Positions 46,107 to 57,370 of a DNA stretch of 64,000 nucleotides are shown here, one piece after another. The notes beneath the pieces were generated by a model. That model was given only the letters and a program-made list of their open reading frames with translations. It was not told the origin of the DNA and ran no database searches. The position numbers and the translations under genes were made by a program. Within the stretch, counting starts at the first letter, position 1. Each line of letters opens with the position of its first letter. The DNA is from Cryptomeria japonica. Lineage: Eukaryota; Streptophyta; Pinopsida; Cupressales; Cupressaceae. The stretch covers positions 99,046,239 to 99,110,238 of the forward strand of contig NC_081413.1 of assembly GCF_030272615.1 (NCBI RefSeq). The letters are read 5' to 3'.

Positions 46107-47201
46107 CTAAGGTTCACCTTTTGTAGTTGAGAGCTGATATGCTCCAGATCCATATGCTGCTGTAATGATGTAAGGACCAAGCCAGTTTGGTTCGAATTTG
46201 CCCTTCTTCTCTCTGTCTTGCTGATTTTTAGGATGTTCTTTGAGAACTAAGTCACCCACCTCGAATGTGTGAGGCTTTACCTTATGATTGTAGTTGCAAT
46301 GTTCCTTGACTGAATGATGTGTAGCTTGAGTGATTGTCTTCCTTGATAAAGGAATTGAGATAGAATTACTAGTGTGTGGACTACGTAGGCCCATATGTGT
46401 GTCACCTAAAGAAGTTTGGGAATCCCTGATAACAAAGTCCTTCGAGGAAGTTCCATTAAAGGTCCCTAATGTATCGCCAGAAGGGAAAGGATGTGTGGAA
46501 CAAGTGGATGAGTTATGAAGGTTTATGATTGCGAAAAGAAGTGAAAGTAGGATAGCATGATGGAGACTTAGGATCAACAAGTATGCTTTTTGACTTGAAA
46601 TTTTAGAGCTTTTGCCCCCAGTTATTTTGGTATTAGTGGAGATAAACTCTTGCTCTTTTTGCTTCATAGGATTTTTATCCTTGACTTTGATCTTTGTGGA
46701 CTCTGGTAGCTTTTGATTTTGATTTGGACTAAAGGACTTTTCTTTATTATTGACTTTTAGGTTTTTCTTTTCAAATCTTGATTTTTCATCCCCAATTAGT
46801 AAGGGCTTTTGTAATTCTTGTTGATCCAAGTCTGGGAGAGAAGTGGAAATGGAATGAGTGGATGATATGGTAAAGCTATGTGAGTTCTCAAGAGGGATGG
46901 CGATATGCTCAATAGATTCTTTGCTAGAACCACTCTTAAGACTATTGATATCACGAGATGCTTGCACCACTAGAGGAGATTTGCATTCAGACTTAGTAGC
47001 CACAACACTAGGTGGTTCACACCCAATTCCTTGGCATTGCAAATTGTTTGTACATTGTTCTTGTCGACTAAATACCTTAGGAGATAGTGGGAGTTGATCA
47101 ACATGAAAGATATACTCACCACAGCCCAAGTCTTTAAACTTGAACTTTTCTTTGTGCTCTCCTTGTTTTGATGTAGAAGCTCTCAAGGATTGTGGATCCA
47201 C
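46107..47201 (-). CDS. Fused ORF of element E: protease-distal linker, low-complexity middle, integrase tail
   Basis: An uninterrupted 364-codon frame. Residues about 20-50 (FKFKDLGCGEYIFHVDQLPL) match the linker after protease in D (MKIKDQGMGEYSFEPL). The middle is Ser/Lys/Pro-rich with one hydrophobic stretch (AYLLILSLHHAILLSLLFAI). The last 75 residues are the integrase C-terminal module (VKPHTFEVGDLVLKEHP..KGKFEPNWLGPYI). All of RT, RNase H and the integrase core is missing between these ends, yet the frame is open. This could be a chance product of deletion or a retained element protein. Confidence 0.6.
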   Translation of the reverse strand: MDPQSLRASTSKQGEHKEKFKFKDLGCGEYIFHVDQLPLSPKVFSRQEQCTNNLQCQGIGCEPPSVVATKSECKSPLVVQASRDINSLKSGSSKESIEHIAIPLENSHSFTISSTHSISTSLPDLDQQELQKPLLIGDEKSRFEKKNLKVNNKEKSFSPNQNQKLPESTKIKVKDKNPMKQKEQEFISTNTKITGGKSSKISSQKAYLLILSLHHAILLSLLFAIINLHNSSTCSTHPFPSGDTLGTFNGTSSKDFVIRDSQTSLGDTHMGLRSPHTSNSISIPLSRKTITQATHHSVKEHCNYNHKVKPHTFEVGDLVLKEHPKNQQDREKKGKFEPNWLGPYIITAAYGSGAYQLSTTKGEP

Positions 47202-47252
47202 ATATGTTGATGAAGGAATAGCTTCTCGATTGAATGGGATTGTAATTTCTGA

Positions 47253-47948
47253 TCAAGGTCGCAGATTGTTGCAATATATGAATGGATTAGGATCACCATT
47301 AACTGTTATTTCAACTCCATTGTGAGGAAACTTAATGCATTGGTGATATGTAGACGAGACTGCCCTCATTTCATGAATCCAAGGATGTCCTAGCAATATG
47401 TTGTATGTGAGATCAAGATCAAGTACTTGACAAACCACATCCTTTGTAACTGGCCCAACTCTGAGAGGTAAGGTGACTGTACCCTTGGATGAACGCTCTT
47501 CATCATCATATGCTTTGATGGTAATTTTGTTTGTAGAATTCACAGCTTTATCAGAATATCCCAATTGTTTAATTATGCTCAATGTACAAATGTTTAGACC
47601 ATCTCCTCCATCTATCAAGACTCATTTTATTTGATGTTTGTGTATGAAGGCTTCAATGTGTAAAGGTGCATTATGTGGCTGACTTACGAAGGCATCATCG
47701 GCTTCTGTGAATGTAAGGGAGTGTGGAATGGAAAGGTATCCCATCATGGCTTGAAACTGGTCCACGTTCAGATCAGTAGGAACAACAGTTTCTCTCAAGA
47801 TTTTGTCAAGAATGGATTTATGTGTGGGGGATATGTGCAAGAGTTCAAGTATGGAGATGAGCGCGGGTGTCTTCCCTAACTGTTCTACAAGGTCATACTG
47901 AGGTTTGGTTAACGAGGAAGTGGTGTTTTTAGCTGGAGCACCTTGCAA
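47253..47948 (-). pseudogene. Protease of element E
   Basis: Upstream piece 47622-47948 (QYDLVEQLGKTPALISILEL) and downstream piece 47253-47618 with VLIDGGDGLNICTLSIIKQL, TIKAYDDEERSSKG and LDLTYNILLGHPWIHEM. The active-site triad reads DGG, as in D. A TGA (47619-47621) separates the pieces at a place where D has CGA-type Arg (HQVKRVLIDGG). Confidence 0.75.
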
Positions 47949-47960
47949 AGTGAATTTACC

Positions 47961-50167
47961 TCAACGAGTTGTGACATTACATTCAGAGGTAGGTTCGGAA
48001 GAAGATCCAATGCCTTTCAGAATGATCTTGGGTCTTTGGGTAGAATTCTCAGGGGTTTTGTCTTTGATGATAATGGTAGAGACATAATTGTCCATCGAGA
48101 TGTGATTGATGGTTGAATCATAGTTATAAGATGCTCTGGTATAGTTGGTTTGGTCATCTGTGACTTTAGCTTTTCCTTTGTCATGCTTTGGGAATGGTTC
48201 CTTAAACATTTCATGTTCTTGATTGGATGAGTGTCCCTCAATCTCAATGTCACCTCTATCAATGAGATCTTGTATGATGTTCTTCAGTCGATGGCAATAA
48301 CCTGTTTTATGACCCTTGCTCTTATGAAATTCACAATACTCATCATCATTCCACCAATTTGGTTTAACCTTTGGCTCATGTGGAGGCAAATCTGGAATTG
48401 TGATTATCTTGTTTGCCACTAGCTTTTTGAAAACTGACTCAAGTGGTTCTCCCAATGGAGTGTACTTCCTTCGTGATTTAGAAGTTGTTTGAGTATTCAC
48501 CTGATTTGATCCGGAAAAAACAAATTTGGGTCGCACTGTATTGGCATCAACAACACCATCATTGACTGTGTTCTTGTTTTTTTTCCAAAATCTTGGCTTG
48601 TCTTTTCCTTTAAAGTCATCTTTGTTTTCCTTGAATATCTTGATGACTCCTTGTTCAATTAGGACCTTCTCTATTGCTAAGCATTTTTCAATGATGTCCT
48701 TGAAAGTGGACAAACAAGCTTTTCTTAAGTCATAACCAATGTCTTTGTTAACATTCTGGGTGAACATCTCTACCATTTGTTTTTGTGGAATTTCACAACA
48801 GCATCTTCTGGCTAGATTCCTCCATCTTTGTAAAAATGATGAAAAAGACTCTCCATCTTTTTGCTTGGTGTTGCACAAAGTAGTGACTGATATGTCTCTC
48901 TCTATGTTGTAGGAGAAATGTTGAATAAATGCCTCTGCTAAGTCACCCATGACTTAATACCAGGTGGAAGTTGGGAGAACCATTCCATAGCTTGATCACC
49001 TAGGCTTTGTGGGAATAATCTCATCAAATATGTCTCTTCTGAAGCTACCTCAATGCAAGCTGTGAAAAACTATCTTATGTGTGCCTTAGGATCCCCTTTT
49101 CCTCTATACTTATCAAATGTAGGTGTCACAAAGTGTGTAGGAAAAGGAGGCATTGGAATGCTCTTGTCAAATGGATAGGGACATATGTCTCTCATTGTGT
49201 AAGTTGGCTTCGGTGTATTTATGTCCTCCATTTTCTTTTGTAAGTCCCTGATTTGTTGCTCCAAATTGTTCTTAGGTGGAGATTGACTTCTTGGACCATA
49301 CCCCATGCTTGAGGCACCAATTGGAGGAGGATCATGTTGCATATATGGATGATATTGATCATACACATGTTCATATGGAGGAGGTCTATAGTGATGCTGC
49401 ATATATGGACCACTTGGTATAGATTCATGTTGAGGAACGAAATATCTATTTTGTCCATGTATACCATACTCTACAGGCCTGTCATGTTCTAATGTGTTGC
49501 CCCCAAATTTGACACGGGGTTTCCTTGTGTCCAAATTTTGAGCATGCTTTTGAATATCCAATTGCTTTGGTGGTTGATCCTTAGCATTGGTATGTGATTG
49601 AGCATATCTTTCTGCATAAGACTTCCATAATGGTCTGTGAAGGTGAGTATCATATGCTTGACCATGTGTATGTGGGACCTCTGGTTTTTGAAACAAAGAT
49701 GATGGTGATTCAGGCACCATATGTGGTCTTCTATTGCCTCCACTATTAGGTCTCCTTTGATCCATGGTGGAGTGAGGTTGTTGCAAAGGTCGATTTTTCA
49801 TTATTTGAGACATGTCAAAATCATGAGGTATCTTGGCTCCACTTTGTGCCATTATTTGTAAGAAGTATTGTCTATCCCTCCTCATTATTTCCTCAACCAA
49901 TCGATTGAAACAGGGATCCATAATGGATTCTTCCACATCTGTTGAATGTACTGAAAAGTTGTCCATATCATCATTGTGTGTATCATTGTTGTTTGTAGTG
50001 TCCATGTTCTCAACATTTGGAATGTTTCTATAGGCATCCATGTCAGGTAATGTAGTATGATCAGAATTGAAAAAGATATCATTGTCATACAGATAAGAAC
50101 TCATGTTTGCGGACTCTTGAGCCTCTTTAGTTTCTCTCCTAGATTTTTGAAGACGGGTTTCAACCAT
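47961..50167 (-). pseudogene. Gag of element E, nearly intact
   Basis: Starts at 50167 (MVETRLQKSRRETKEAQES). The first frame (49070-50167) includes ICPYPFDKSIPMPPFP and FDKYRGKGDPKAHIR, then a TAG where Gln fits, LMRLFPQSLGDQAMEWF, and a one-base frame change near 48950. The second (47961-48950) has FIQHFSYNIERDISV, WRNLARRC and the knuckle YCEFHKSKGHKTGYCHRL. The protein forms the virus-like particle in Ty3/gypsy elements. One stop and one frameshift break it, far fewer than in D. Confidence 0.8.
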
Positions 50168-52706
50168 GAACTAGGTATTGACCGAGATGTGTGAGACTAG
50201 ATGAAAATGGAAAAAGTATGGAAGACCAAGAGTTGGATGGAATGTAAATGAATCTGAGGTGTACTTGCAATGTCCAAAGTGTAAGACCAAGTATGTATGT
50301 AGTAGAGTAGGTGTGACTTCCAAAGAGAGGATAGTTTCTCTTGATGAGGTAAGTTGACCTTGACTCTAAGTAAGACCAAATGAGACCCAAAGGTGATAGA
50401 CCTTGATGAGGGACCACTTAGCAAAATGTTGTTGTATGTAGTGTGTTGACAAAGTATGATGAGGACAAGCAAGTGACCTTTTGACTCAAGTTTAGACAAA
50501 TGTAAATTTAATGCAAGATGTAAAGCAATGATGGACTTTGTGAGACCCAAAGACAAGTTGAATGCTAGATGAAAACTTGGAGAAACAACCTAGGAAGCTC
50601 AAGAATTCCGAAACTGATTGCTCTTGTTTGTTGGACTGTAAAATTTTTCCAATTTGTGAAGTTGTTGGTTGTGACCAAATCTGAACGTTTGACTGTTTTT
50701 CGTGACAAGAGGACATAATGTTGACGAGGACTCAATGTTTGCAAGTGTTTAGACTCAAAATGACTCCAAGAAAAGTGTGTTGTTTGATGTAAAATTGTTT
50801 TGCATACACTTGAAGACACAAAAGACACAATGTTTTGCTGTTTGGTCTTGAATGTTTGAATGTTTAAAATAAGTCAAGCACAATTCTTATGGCTGGCCAA
50901 GACAATAGTTGTTGATCCCACATGGGGTTTTACCCCTGAGGCTACGCTATTCAGAGCGGATACTTAGATGCTTGACCTTACTAGCTCCACCCTCGGCACT
51001 CACTTCTCGGGTCAGCCAAGCATCAGTCCCCATGAAAACTCCCCGTGGCAAACTTTGTATCTCTACTAAGAACCGTATGTGTGTGGACCGCTACTAGAGG
51101 TCTGACCTCCTGCCCCAACAACTAGAAGGATTTGGGTTTCTAAAACAAAAAGGTGCTAGTAAGGGCATCCGCTCGTGTGGCCATACATGTGGCACTTTCA
51201 GCTCTGTAAATATAGAAGGCTCCCAGCCTGTAGGGGTTATGCCCTACAACTGATCAAATAAATTTGATCAAACGGGTTTATGGGGAGACATAGTGTCGGT
51301 ATGAACTAATCAGCACACATTATCCATAGTTTTCACCATGAATACAGTTGTTTATAGTGGTTTGGAAGAGGTGGGTTTTCCTCGCTACCACTTGGGTCGT
51401 TCTCTTCTCACTAGTAGTCCTAATGACCACACGGGAAGATAGGCCCTCTAAAGATTAAACAAAAAGAGCCTATTGCTCAAGACACAAAAGACAATGATTC
51501 AATTTTAGTGCACCAATTGAAGTGTTTGCTAGTCTATGAAAACAAGGCACACAACAAAAATCCAAAAACCCTTGCCAAGGACCTGCAACAAAGATTTATT
51601 AGTAGTTTGGATTGTTTCAAATGATCATCCCTTCCTGCAAGCACACAAGTTAGGTAAATTTTAGATCCAAAAGACTTTGTGAAATATGGGCCTTCAACAA
51701 TGCATTTTGTTGACCAATTCAAAGATCTGATTCATCATAAAAAAAAAATTTTGTAAAATTTCAAGAGATTTCCAGAAATGTAAGAAAATCCAAAAAATTT
51801 GCTAATTTGCTCCAAAAATAAATTTTTTATGAAAAATCATAAAAAATTCATATAAAATGAAAAATAGATTCAAAAAATCTGAAATTTTTACTAGAGAGTC
51901 CTGATGGTTTTCCAAACTTGCATAAAATTTTTTCTACAACTAGTCCAAACAGTTTGTGAGATGTGAGTAAAATAATGCAAAACCCTAATTTTCAAAGATC
52001 TGATTTTTGAGGAATGAATTTGCATCAAATTTAAAATCACAAAGAATAGATTCTGTGTATAATTTTGAGAGATTTCCAAAAATCTAAGAAAATCCAAACA
52101 ATTTGCTAATTTGCTCTCAAAATTAATTTTTTATGAAAAATCATAAAAAATTCATATAAATTTAACAAATTATCCAAAAAATCTAAAGTTTTTGTTGAAT
52201 CCTTCTAATACTTTTCTTGACCTGCACAAAAACTTTGATGTCAAAATTAGAAGCCGGTTGTGAGATCTGATCAAAATAAGGAAAAACCCTAATTTTTAAA
52301 GATCCAATTTTGAGGGAAATATTTTGCATCAAAATTAAAATCACAAAGAACAGGTCCTATGTATAATTATGAGAGATTTCCAAAAATGTAAGAAAATCCA
52401 AAAAATTCTCTCATGTGCTCTCAAAATTAATTTTTTATGAAAAATCATAATAAATTCATAGAAAATGAAAATGTGCTCCAAAAATTCTGAATTTTGGATT
52501 GAGAGCTCCTGATACTTTCTTCAACTTGGAAAAAAAATTTAGTTCAAAATTTCCAAGCTGTTTGTGAGATATGATAAAATTTCTCCAAGATCTTGATTTT
52601 GTGTCTAAAACCCTAGCTGCATAAGATTATTCTCCAAATTGTTTTTACAAAACAACAATATAGGTTTAGAAAAATCTGCAAAAACACAGATCTAACAAAA
52701 ATACAT
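50168..52706 (-). other. 5' leader of element E
   Basis: About 2.5 kb without a recognised gene. The part nearest the LTR (about 51740-52640) is a three-copy tandem repeat of about 304 bases. Confidence 0.6.
51740..52640 (-). repeat. 304-bp tandem repeat, three copies
   Basis: AGAGATTTCC starts at 51764, 52068 and 52372; each unit continues with AGAAAATCCAAA and TTTTTTATGAAAAATCATAA, then a less conserved half. AT-rich. Confidence 0.85.
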
Positions 52707-52727
52707 GTCCCACGGGGCGTGCCAAAA
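52707..52727 (-). other. Primer-binding site of element E
   Basis: Minus strand TTTTGGCACGCCCCGTGGGAC directly after the 5' LTR (the PBS proper is TGGCACGCCCCGTGGGAC). The matching tRNA was not identified from memory. Confidence 0.6.
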
Positions 52728-53515
52728 TGTATATGGTGAAAATGGATAACAATAATAACGATATTGAAAGGCTAAATGAATTCAACCACAAAACCCTAGC
52801 CTAACAACAACAAAGATCCACCATAACATATGAAGATTACCTAAGACAATGCAAATCAAATGAAATCACAAAGATTATACCATCATATGTCCAATAGGGT
52901 TTGGATCTCCATTCTTCCTATCTCCATTGATCTTGTTTGATGTATTTGCTCTCAGATTTTATGTGCACAAGAGCTCAACAAAGAACGGAATGTGGTTGCA
53001 AGTAGGATCGCATATGCCAAGTAGTCAATTGATCAAGTAGTTAGTCATTAGGATGATTGATTAGGGTTTGATAATGAAGGAAGCATCTCCTTATATAGAA
53101 GACACCATATGAAATGAAGGGATAAGATTGAGAGGTGTAAAAGGAGGTCGGCTATGATTAGAGGGTAGGTAAAAGAAATAATAAAATAATGAAAGAGGTA
53201 GGTAGTGTATGAATTAAGAGATTAATGACATGTGTCATGGGTAGAAAAGGCTAATGAATTAATTAAATAAATAAAGATTTATTTAATTAATAGAAGAAGT
53301 GGGATCAATTAAATAAATAAGATATTTATTTAATTTAGGAAAAGGATAATTTAAATAAATAAATGTATTTATCTAAATGAGAAATAAGGTTAGAAGAGGA
53401 TAAATGATTTAATTTAATAAATAAAGATTTATTTAATTAATAGAAGAATTAGGCTAAAGTAATTAAATAAATAAAATATTTATTTAATTAGACATGACAA
53501 TTTTAGGTGTCTACA
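52728..53515 (-). repeat. 5' LTR of element E
   Basis: 788 bp, same ends as the left copy. The minus strand has TCTATATAAGG (53089-53099), a probable TATA box. Confidence 0.95.
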
Positions 53516-54200
53516 ACTACTAATTATAAATTGAGAAAGGATGTTGAATATTTGAATGTTGCTAAAAGAAATACAGATATATGATTAGTGGACTGCTATA
53601 TTTGACAACTTCTAGACCAAACATTATGCAGGCTGCCTATTTGGTTGCAATATTTCAAGCTAATTCGAAGCAATCACATGATCAAGAAGTAAAGAGAATA
53701 TTCAGATATTTGAAGGTTACTCTAGATTATTGTTCGTAGTATAAAAGGAATGGACACTTCATGCTAAAAGCATATATAAATGCTGATAGGATCAGATGTG
53801 TAGATGATAGGAGAAGTACAAGTGGAGGTGTATTTTTCTTGGGAGATAGGTTTAGTCTCCTGGTTAAGTAAGAAACATGACTCAGTTTCATTATCTATTG
53901 CAAAGGCATAATATATTGTGGCAACATCCTATTGTACTCAAATTATGTGGATTAATCAAACTCTTAGCGATATTAGAGCAATATATGATGAAGCAATTCC
54001 ATTACATGTGACAATACTAGTGCCATAAACATTTCAAAGAGCTCAGTGATACATTCAAGAACTAAACACATTTTTGTTCGATATCACTTGTTGAGAGAGA
54101 AGGTTGTAGAGAGGGAAGTTAAATTGGAGCATGTACCAAGAATGGATTAGATTGCAGATATCTTTACTAAAGATTTGGAAAATGACATCTTTGAGTATCT
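53516..54200 (+). pseudogene. Copia RNase H region of F
   Basis: Continues F after E: TNYKLRKDVEYLNVAKR, then a decayed YxxMIGSLLYLTxTRPDI equivalent, WLSKKHDSVSLSIAKA (the usual SWSSKKQ..VALSTAEAEY motif) and YCTQIMWINQTL. Several stops. Ends about 390 bases before the polypurine tract. Confidence 0.75.
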
Positions 54201-54576
54201 CAAGCTAAAGTTAGGGGTTATTGCCCTTCCTTTCTCTACCTAGATGCATAGATGTGGTGCATCTTTCCAGGAGGAGATTCAAGGCTTATCTTTTGTCTCC
54301 TGGAATGATGTCATGGCTGCCCTTAGGGAGAGTAGTGTAGTATATGTTTCCTCGGTTTTAGGAAAGTGGTTATAGATAAGTGTTACCCCTATCAAGAAGA
54401 GTATTGCACGTGTCACAGAAGAAGAATGTGCCAAGATAAAAGAGTTCAAGAGAATATTACAAAGGGGGAGAGAGCCTCGAAGTAAGGTGACTCTTTTCAG
54501 ACGTGTGTCCTTTGTCTTTGATGTCAAAGGGGGTGAGTTTTCATTAGAATATTGTACAAGTATTACCATCAATGAC

Positions 54577-54588
54577 AAAGGGGGAGAT
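54577..54588 (+). other. Polypurine tract of element F
   Basis: AAAGGGGGAGAT directly followed by TGTTGG; the same tract as in B and nearly the same as in A. Confidence 0.8.
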
Positions 54589-55329
54589 TGTTGGAAATAT
54601 GCATTATGTTGTCACTGATGTCTAACTTGTTTAGTCATATGGATGTTGTCTGAATCAAAAATAGCCTTGTGTTGTGCTACTATTGGTGATAGTTGGTAAT
54701 AGAAGTTTCTAGAAGTTTCAATATGTAGGAAAGAGTACTTAATGCCCCAATGAAAGAATGTTTTGATTGAAAAGTGTATAGTGTTCAGACTTGGATATAA
54801 TATTAATGTTCTATGAATGGTGTACTATCAAGTTTGCAGGTCCTCTGGTTGCTTAGATGATGAGACTAGTTTTTTTTGTTCTCAAATAGTGAGTGTGTCT
54901 ATTAGTCTGGTTTAAAATCTACTTGGTGGCTTCAAGATATGTGAATTCAAGTATTGCAGTTTGGAGGACATGCTTATTTGGTTCATGCAATGTTCTAATC
55001 CTAATCTCTAGTGTTGCTTTTTTTCTCTACGAGTTATGTTGGTCTATTCTTGGTTTGGTCAATTGTGTTGGGTCTCAGCGTGCCCAGATGATTTATCTTG
55101 TTTTGATCATGCTTTCTGGTTTGAATATGCATTAGAGGTTAGATTTTGGGTCTCGCCATGGTGTGTGAAGATTTTCTTTAGGTAATTTGCATTGGAAGAT
55201 GTTTTTGGGTTGACTAATTGTTGGACTTTATTGTTTATCTACACGTTTCATTTGGGACCGACTTTGGAAGATGTGTTAGAGTATGTGGCTCATTGGATTC
55301 AACTTACAAGGATACATGGTGCTATGTCT

Positions 55330-56614
55330 AACTAAAAATTAATTTTAGTCAAACATATGGTCTATATAGATCCATTATAGCTAAGTTAGATATGGGCCAC
55401 AACTTTTCAATTGGAAGTGTCTACTAAATGTATATTTTATACCACTTTGGGTCTAATTACCAAAAAATAAAAAAAAAATAAAAATCGATGTTTCAACAAC
55501 TCCTACTCTTATAAATAATATTTTTTTTTAAATGTAAAAATACCCTTTTATAGATTTATAAGTGAATTTTTCAAAATATATATATCTTTTAATATTTTAA
55601 TTATATTTTATATTTTATATTTTATTTTTATTGAAAGTAGGCCATCAACACTAAAATATAAGGTTGATTATCTTGTCAAGGAGAAGTACTAAAATTTATT
55701 TAAATTTTTTGAAAAAAATGTGATGTAGTAGAGAAAAGAATCTCTGTCAAGATGATATAATTCTTTTCCAATCTGGATAAATAATTAAGAAGAAAGGCGA
55801 CGGCAATTGGAAAGAGTTATATTTCAACACATGCAACTTTTCAAATGTATTGAAAAATATATATTTATAAAAAATAGTAAAAAATATATCCATGCACTAA
55901 AGTTTCAAGTTATCAATATACACAAAAAAATTGAAGAAAAAAGCGTAAAATCTACTAAATAAAGTGTGGCGGCTTGTGTAACTTCAATTTCAACATTTTA
56001 TCAACAACTAAATTTAGTTTTTACTTTATTAAAAACTACATTCAAATAAGTTTTTAAATTTTGGTTAAAATTAAAAACCTAAAATAGACAAAAGAATATA
56101 AATTTTATCACTTTACATCATTTCAAAATTCAAAACATATATTTCACTTTTTATTGTTTTAATTTAAAAGGTTGAATCAACATTGGCCATTTACTTTATA
56201 AAAGTGTGACATAGCTTTGTACTTTTACCCCCCTCTTTCTCATAGAGTGGACCACATTGGATATTATAGGTTTAGATGGCCTAGGTTATGTAATTTCATG
56301 TACTTTGATTTGGGTTGACTTAGTTATGAATTTTAATGAATATATTTGTAGATAAAGATGAGAAAAGGTGTGTGTTGATGTGATAAATGCATGGGAGGTA
56401 TCAACTTGATGTGAAGTGGTTGTGAATAATATGTAGACAATTTTGATTAGAAAAATGTGTGATAGTTTGTTGAGAAGAGCCTTAGCAGTGCTTGGTAACA
56501 AAAATTGAGGTCAAATATATTTGCCATGATATTGGACGCTTGACATAGAGGTTCAAGGTCTATTTCATGATAATGAGATTTTATTTCTTTTCAGTTCAGC
56601 TATTCTAGCCAAAG
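55330..56614. other. AT-rich unassigned sequence
   Basis: Very AT-rich; no coding segment or clear terminal repeat seen. Probably an insertion in the F LTR. Confidence 0.4.
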
Positions 56615-56988
56615 TGTTGCAAGGTGTGCACCCTTGGTCTCCTTGTGTTGTGTAGCGCAATGCTTGGGTTTAATATATGGCTTAATTGCCTCTTGTAGAT
56701 TCTATAAGTCTAGTGGTTGTATTGGGCATTAAAAGGTCAATAATTTGGTGCAATGACAACCATACTTCTAACAAGTGGTATTAGAGTCTGGGTTATAGGT
56801 TCAAACCCCTCACTTATGATCAGAAGGATTGTTGCAAGGTGCGCACCCTTGGTCTCCTTGTGCTATGAAGTGCAGTGCTTAGGTTTGTGACATGGCTTAA
56901 CCACGTCCTATGGATTCTATAAGTCTAGTGGTTATATCGTGCATTAACAGGTTGATCTTTTGGTGCAATGACAACCATACTTCTAACA
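56615..56988 (+). mobile_element. TRIM-like miniature LTR element
   Basis: Two 159-bp direct repeats (56615-56773, 56830-56988), both starting TGTTGCAAGGTG and ending CATACTTCTAACA, flank 57 bases. Those hold a primer site (TGGTATTAGAGTC, 56776-56788) and end in CAGAAGGAT, a short purine tract. The repeats differ at roughly 15-20 percent of positions. There is no coding capacity. A matching target duplication was not seen (CAAAG, TGGAG). Confidence 0.65.
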
Positions 56989-57370
56989 TGGAGGACAATG
57001 TGTCTCTCTTGGCAGCTCTTTGTATCTTCACTTGAAGAAATGATCTTCAATTGTGAAATTTTTTTGTACCTTTCCCTAAGGTTGTGCACCTTAGCTTGCA
57101 AGTTCAGAGTAGTGAACTCTTTGGCCTATGACATATTTATTGTAATCATTCATATCTATATTATGACTATGATTCTCACTGTGGTTTTTTCCTTCTTGGG
57201 GTTTCCATGTGTAAATATAGTGTTTATGAGTTGGTTTTGTTGTGTGCTTTCATGATCTCATTAATGTAATATGTTAATTGTGGATTGAAGTCTAATAAAC
57301 TAAAAAAAAGTCATGATAGAGATCCAGACTGATTCACCCTCCCCTTCTCAGTCTTGTTGTGTGTTCAACA

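Larger units (their letters stand above)
42000..53515 (-). mobile_element. Element E: young non-autonomous Ty3/gypsy element
   Basis: The 11.5-kb element is flanked by perfect ACTAC duplications (41995-41999, 53516-53520) with 788-bp LTRs. On the minus strand: 5' LTR, primer site, leader, gag, protease, a fused linker/integrase-tail ORF, spacer and 3' LTR; the plus strand carries a short PMD gene. RT, RNase H and the integrase core are absent: homology to D passes from just after the protease to the integrase C-terminus. Low LTR divergence indicates a recent jump with enzymes supplied in trans. Confidence 0.9.
38188..57370 (+). mobile_element. Element F: decayed Ty1/copia element, split by C and E
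   Basis: Plus-strand copia order is seen: pre-integrase/integrase (38200-38572, 40373-40900), RT (about 41230-41994), RNase H (about 53516-54200), polypurine tract and 3' LTR. The gag and 5' LTR are absent. C interrupts integrase and E interrupts the segment between RT and RNase H; both leave perfect 5-base duplications, and removing them restores the protein (FERF|KVFK; HMTT|NYKLRKD). Many stops show it is inactive. Confidence 0.8.
54589..57370 (+). repeat. 3' LTR region of F, with insertions
   Basis: Starts TGTTGGAAATATGC after the polypurine tract. The end is placed at GTGTTCAACA (57370) because 57170-57370 has the typical copia R/U5 text (GTGGTTTTTTCCTTCTTGGGGTTTCC; TGATTCACCCTCCCCTTCTC) also seen in G. 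The 2.8-kb span is long and includes AT-rich sequence (55330-56614) and the TRIM-like element, so it is probably enlarged by insertions. Confidence 0.55.

Noticed and set aside
56776-56830. Possible tRNA gene or SINE (GGTTCAAACCC looks like a B box)
   Set aside because: It lies directly after an LTR-like end and starts with a primer-site sequence; no cloverleaf was found.
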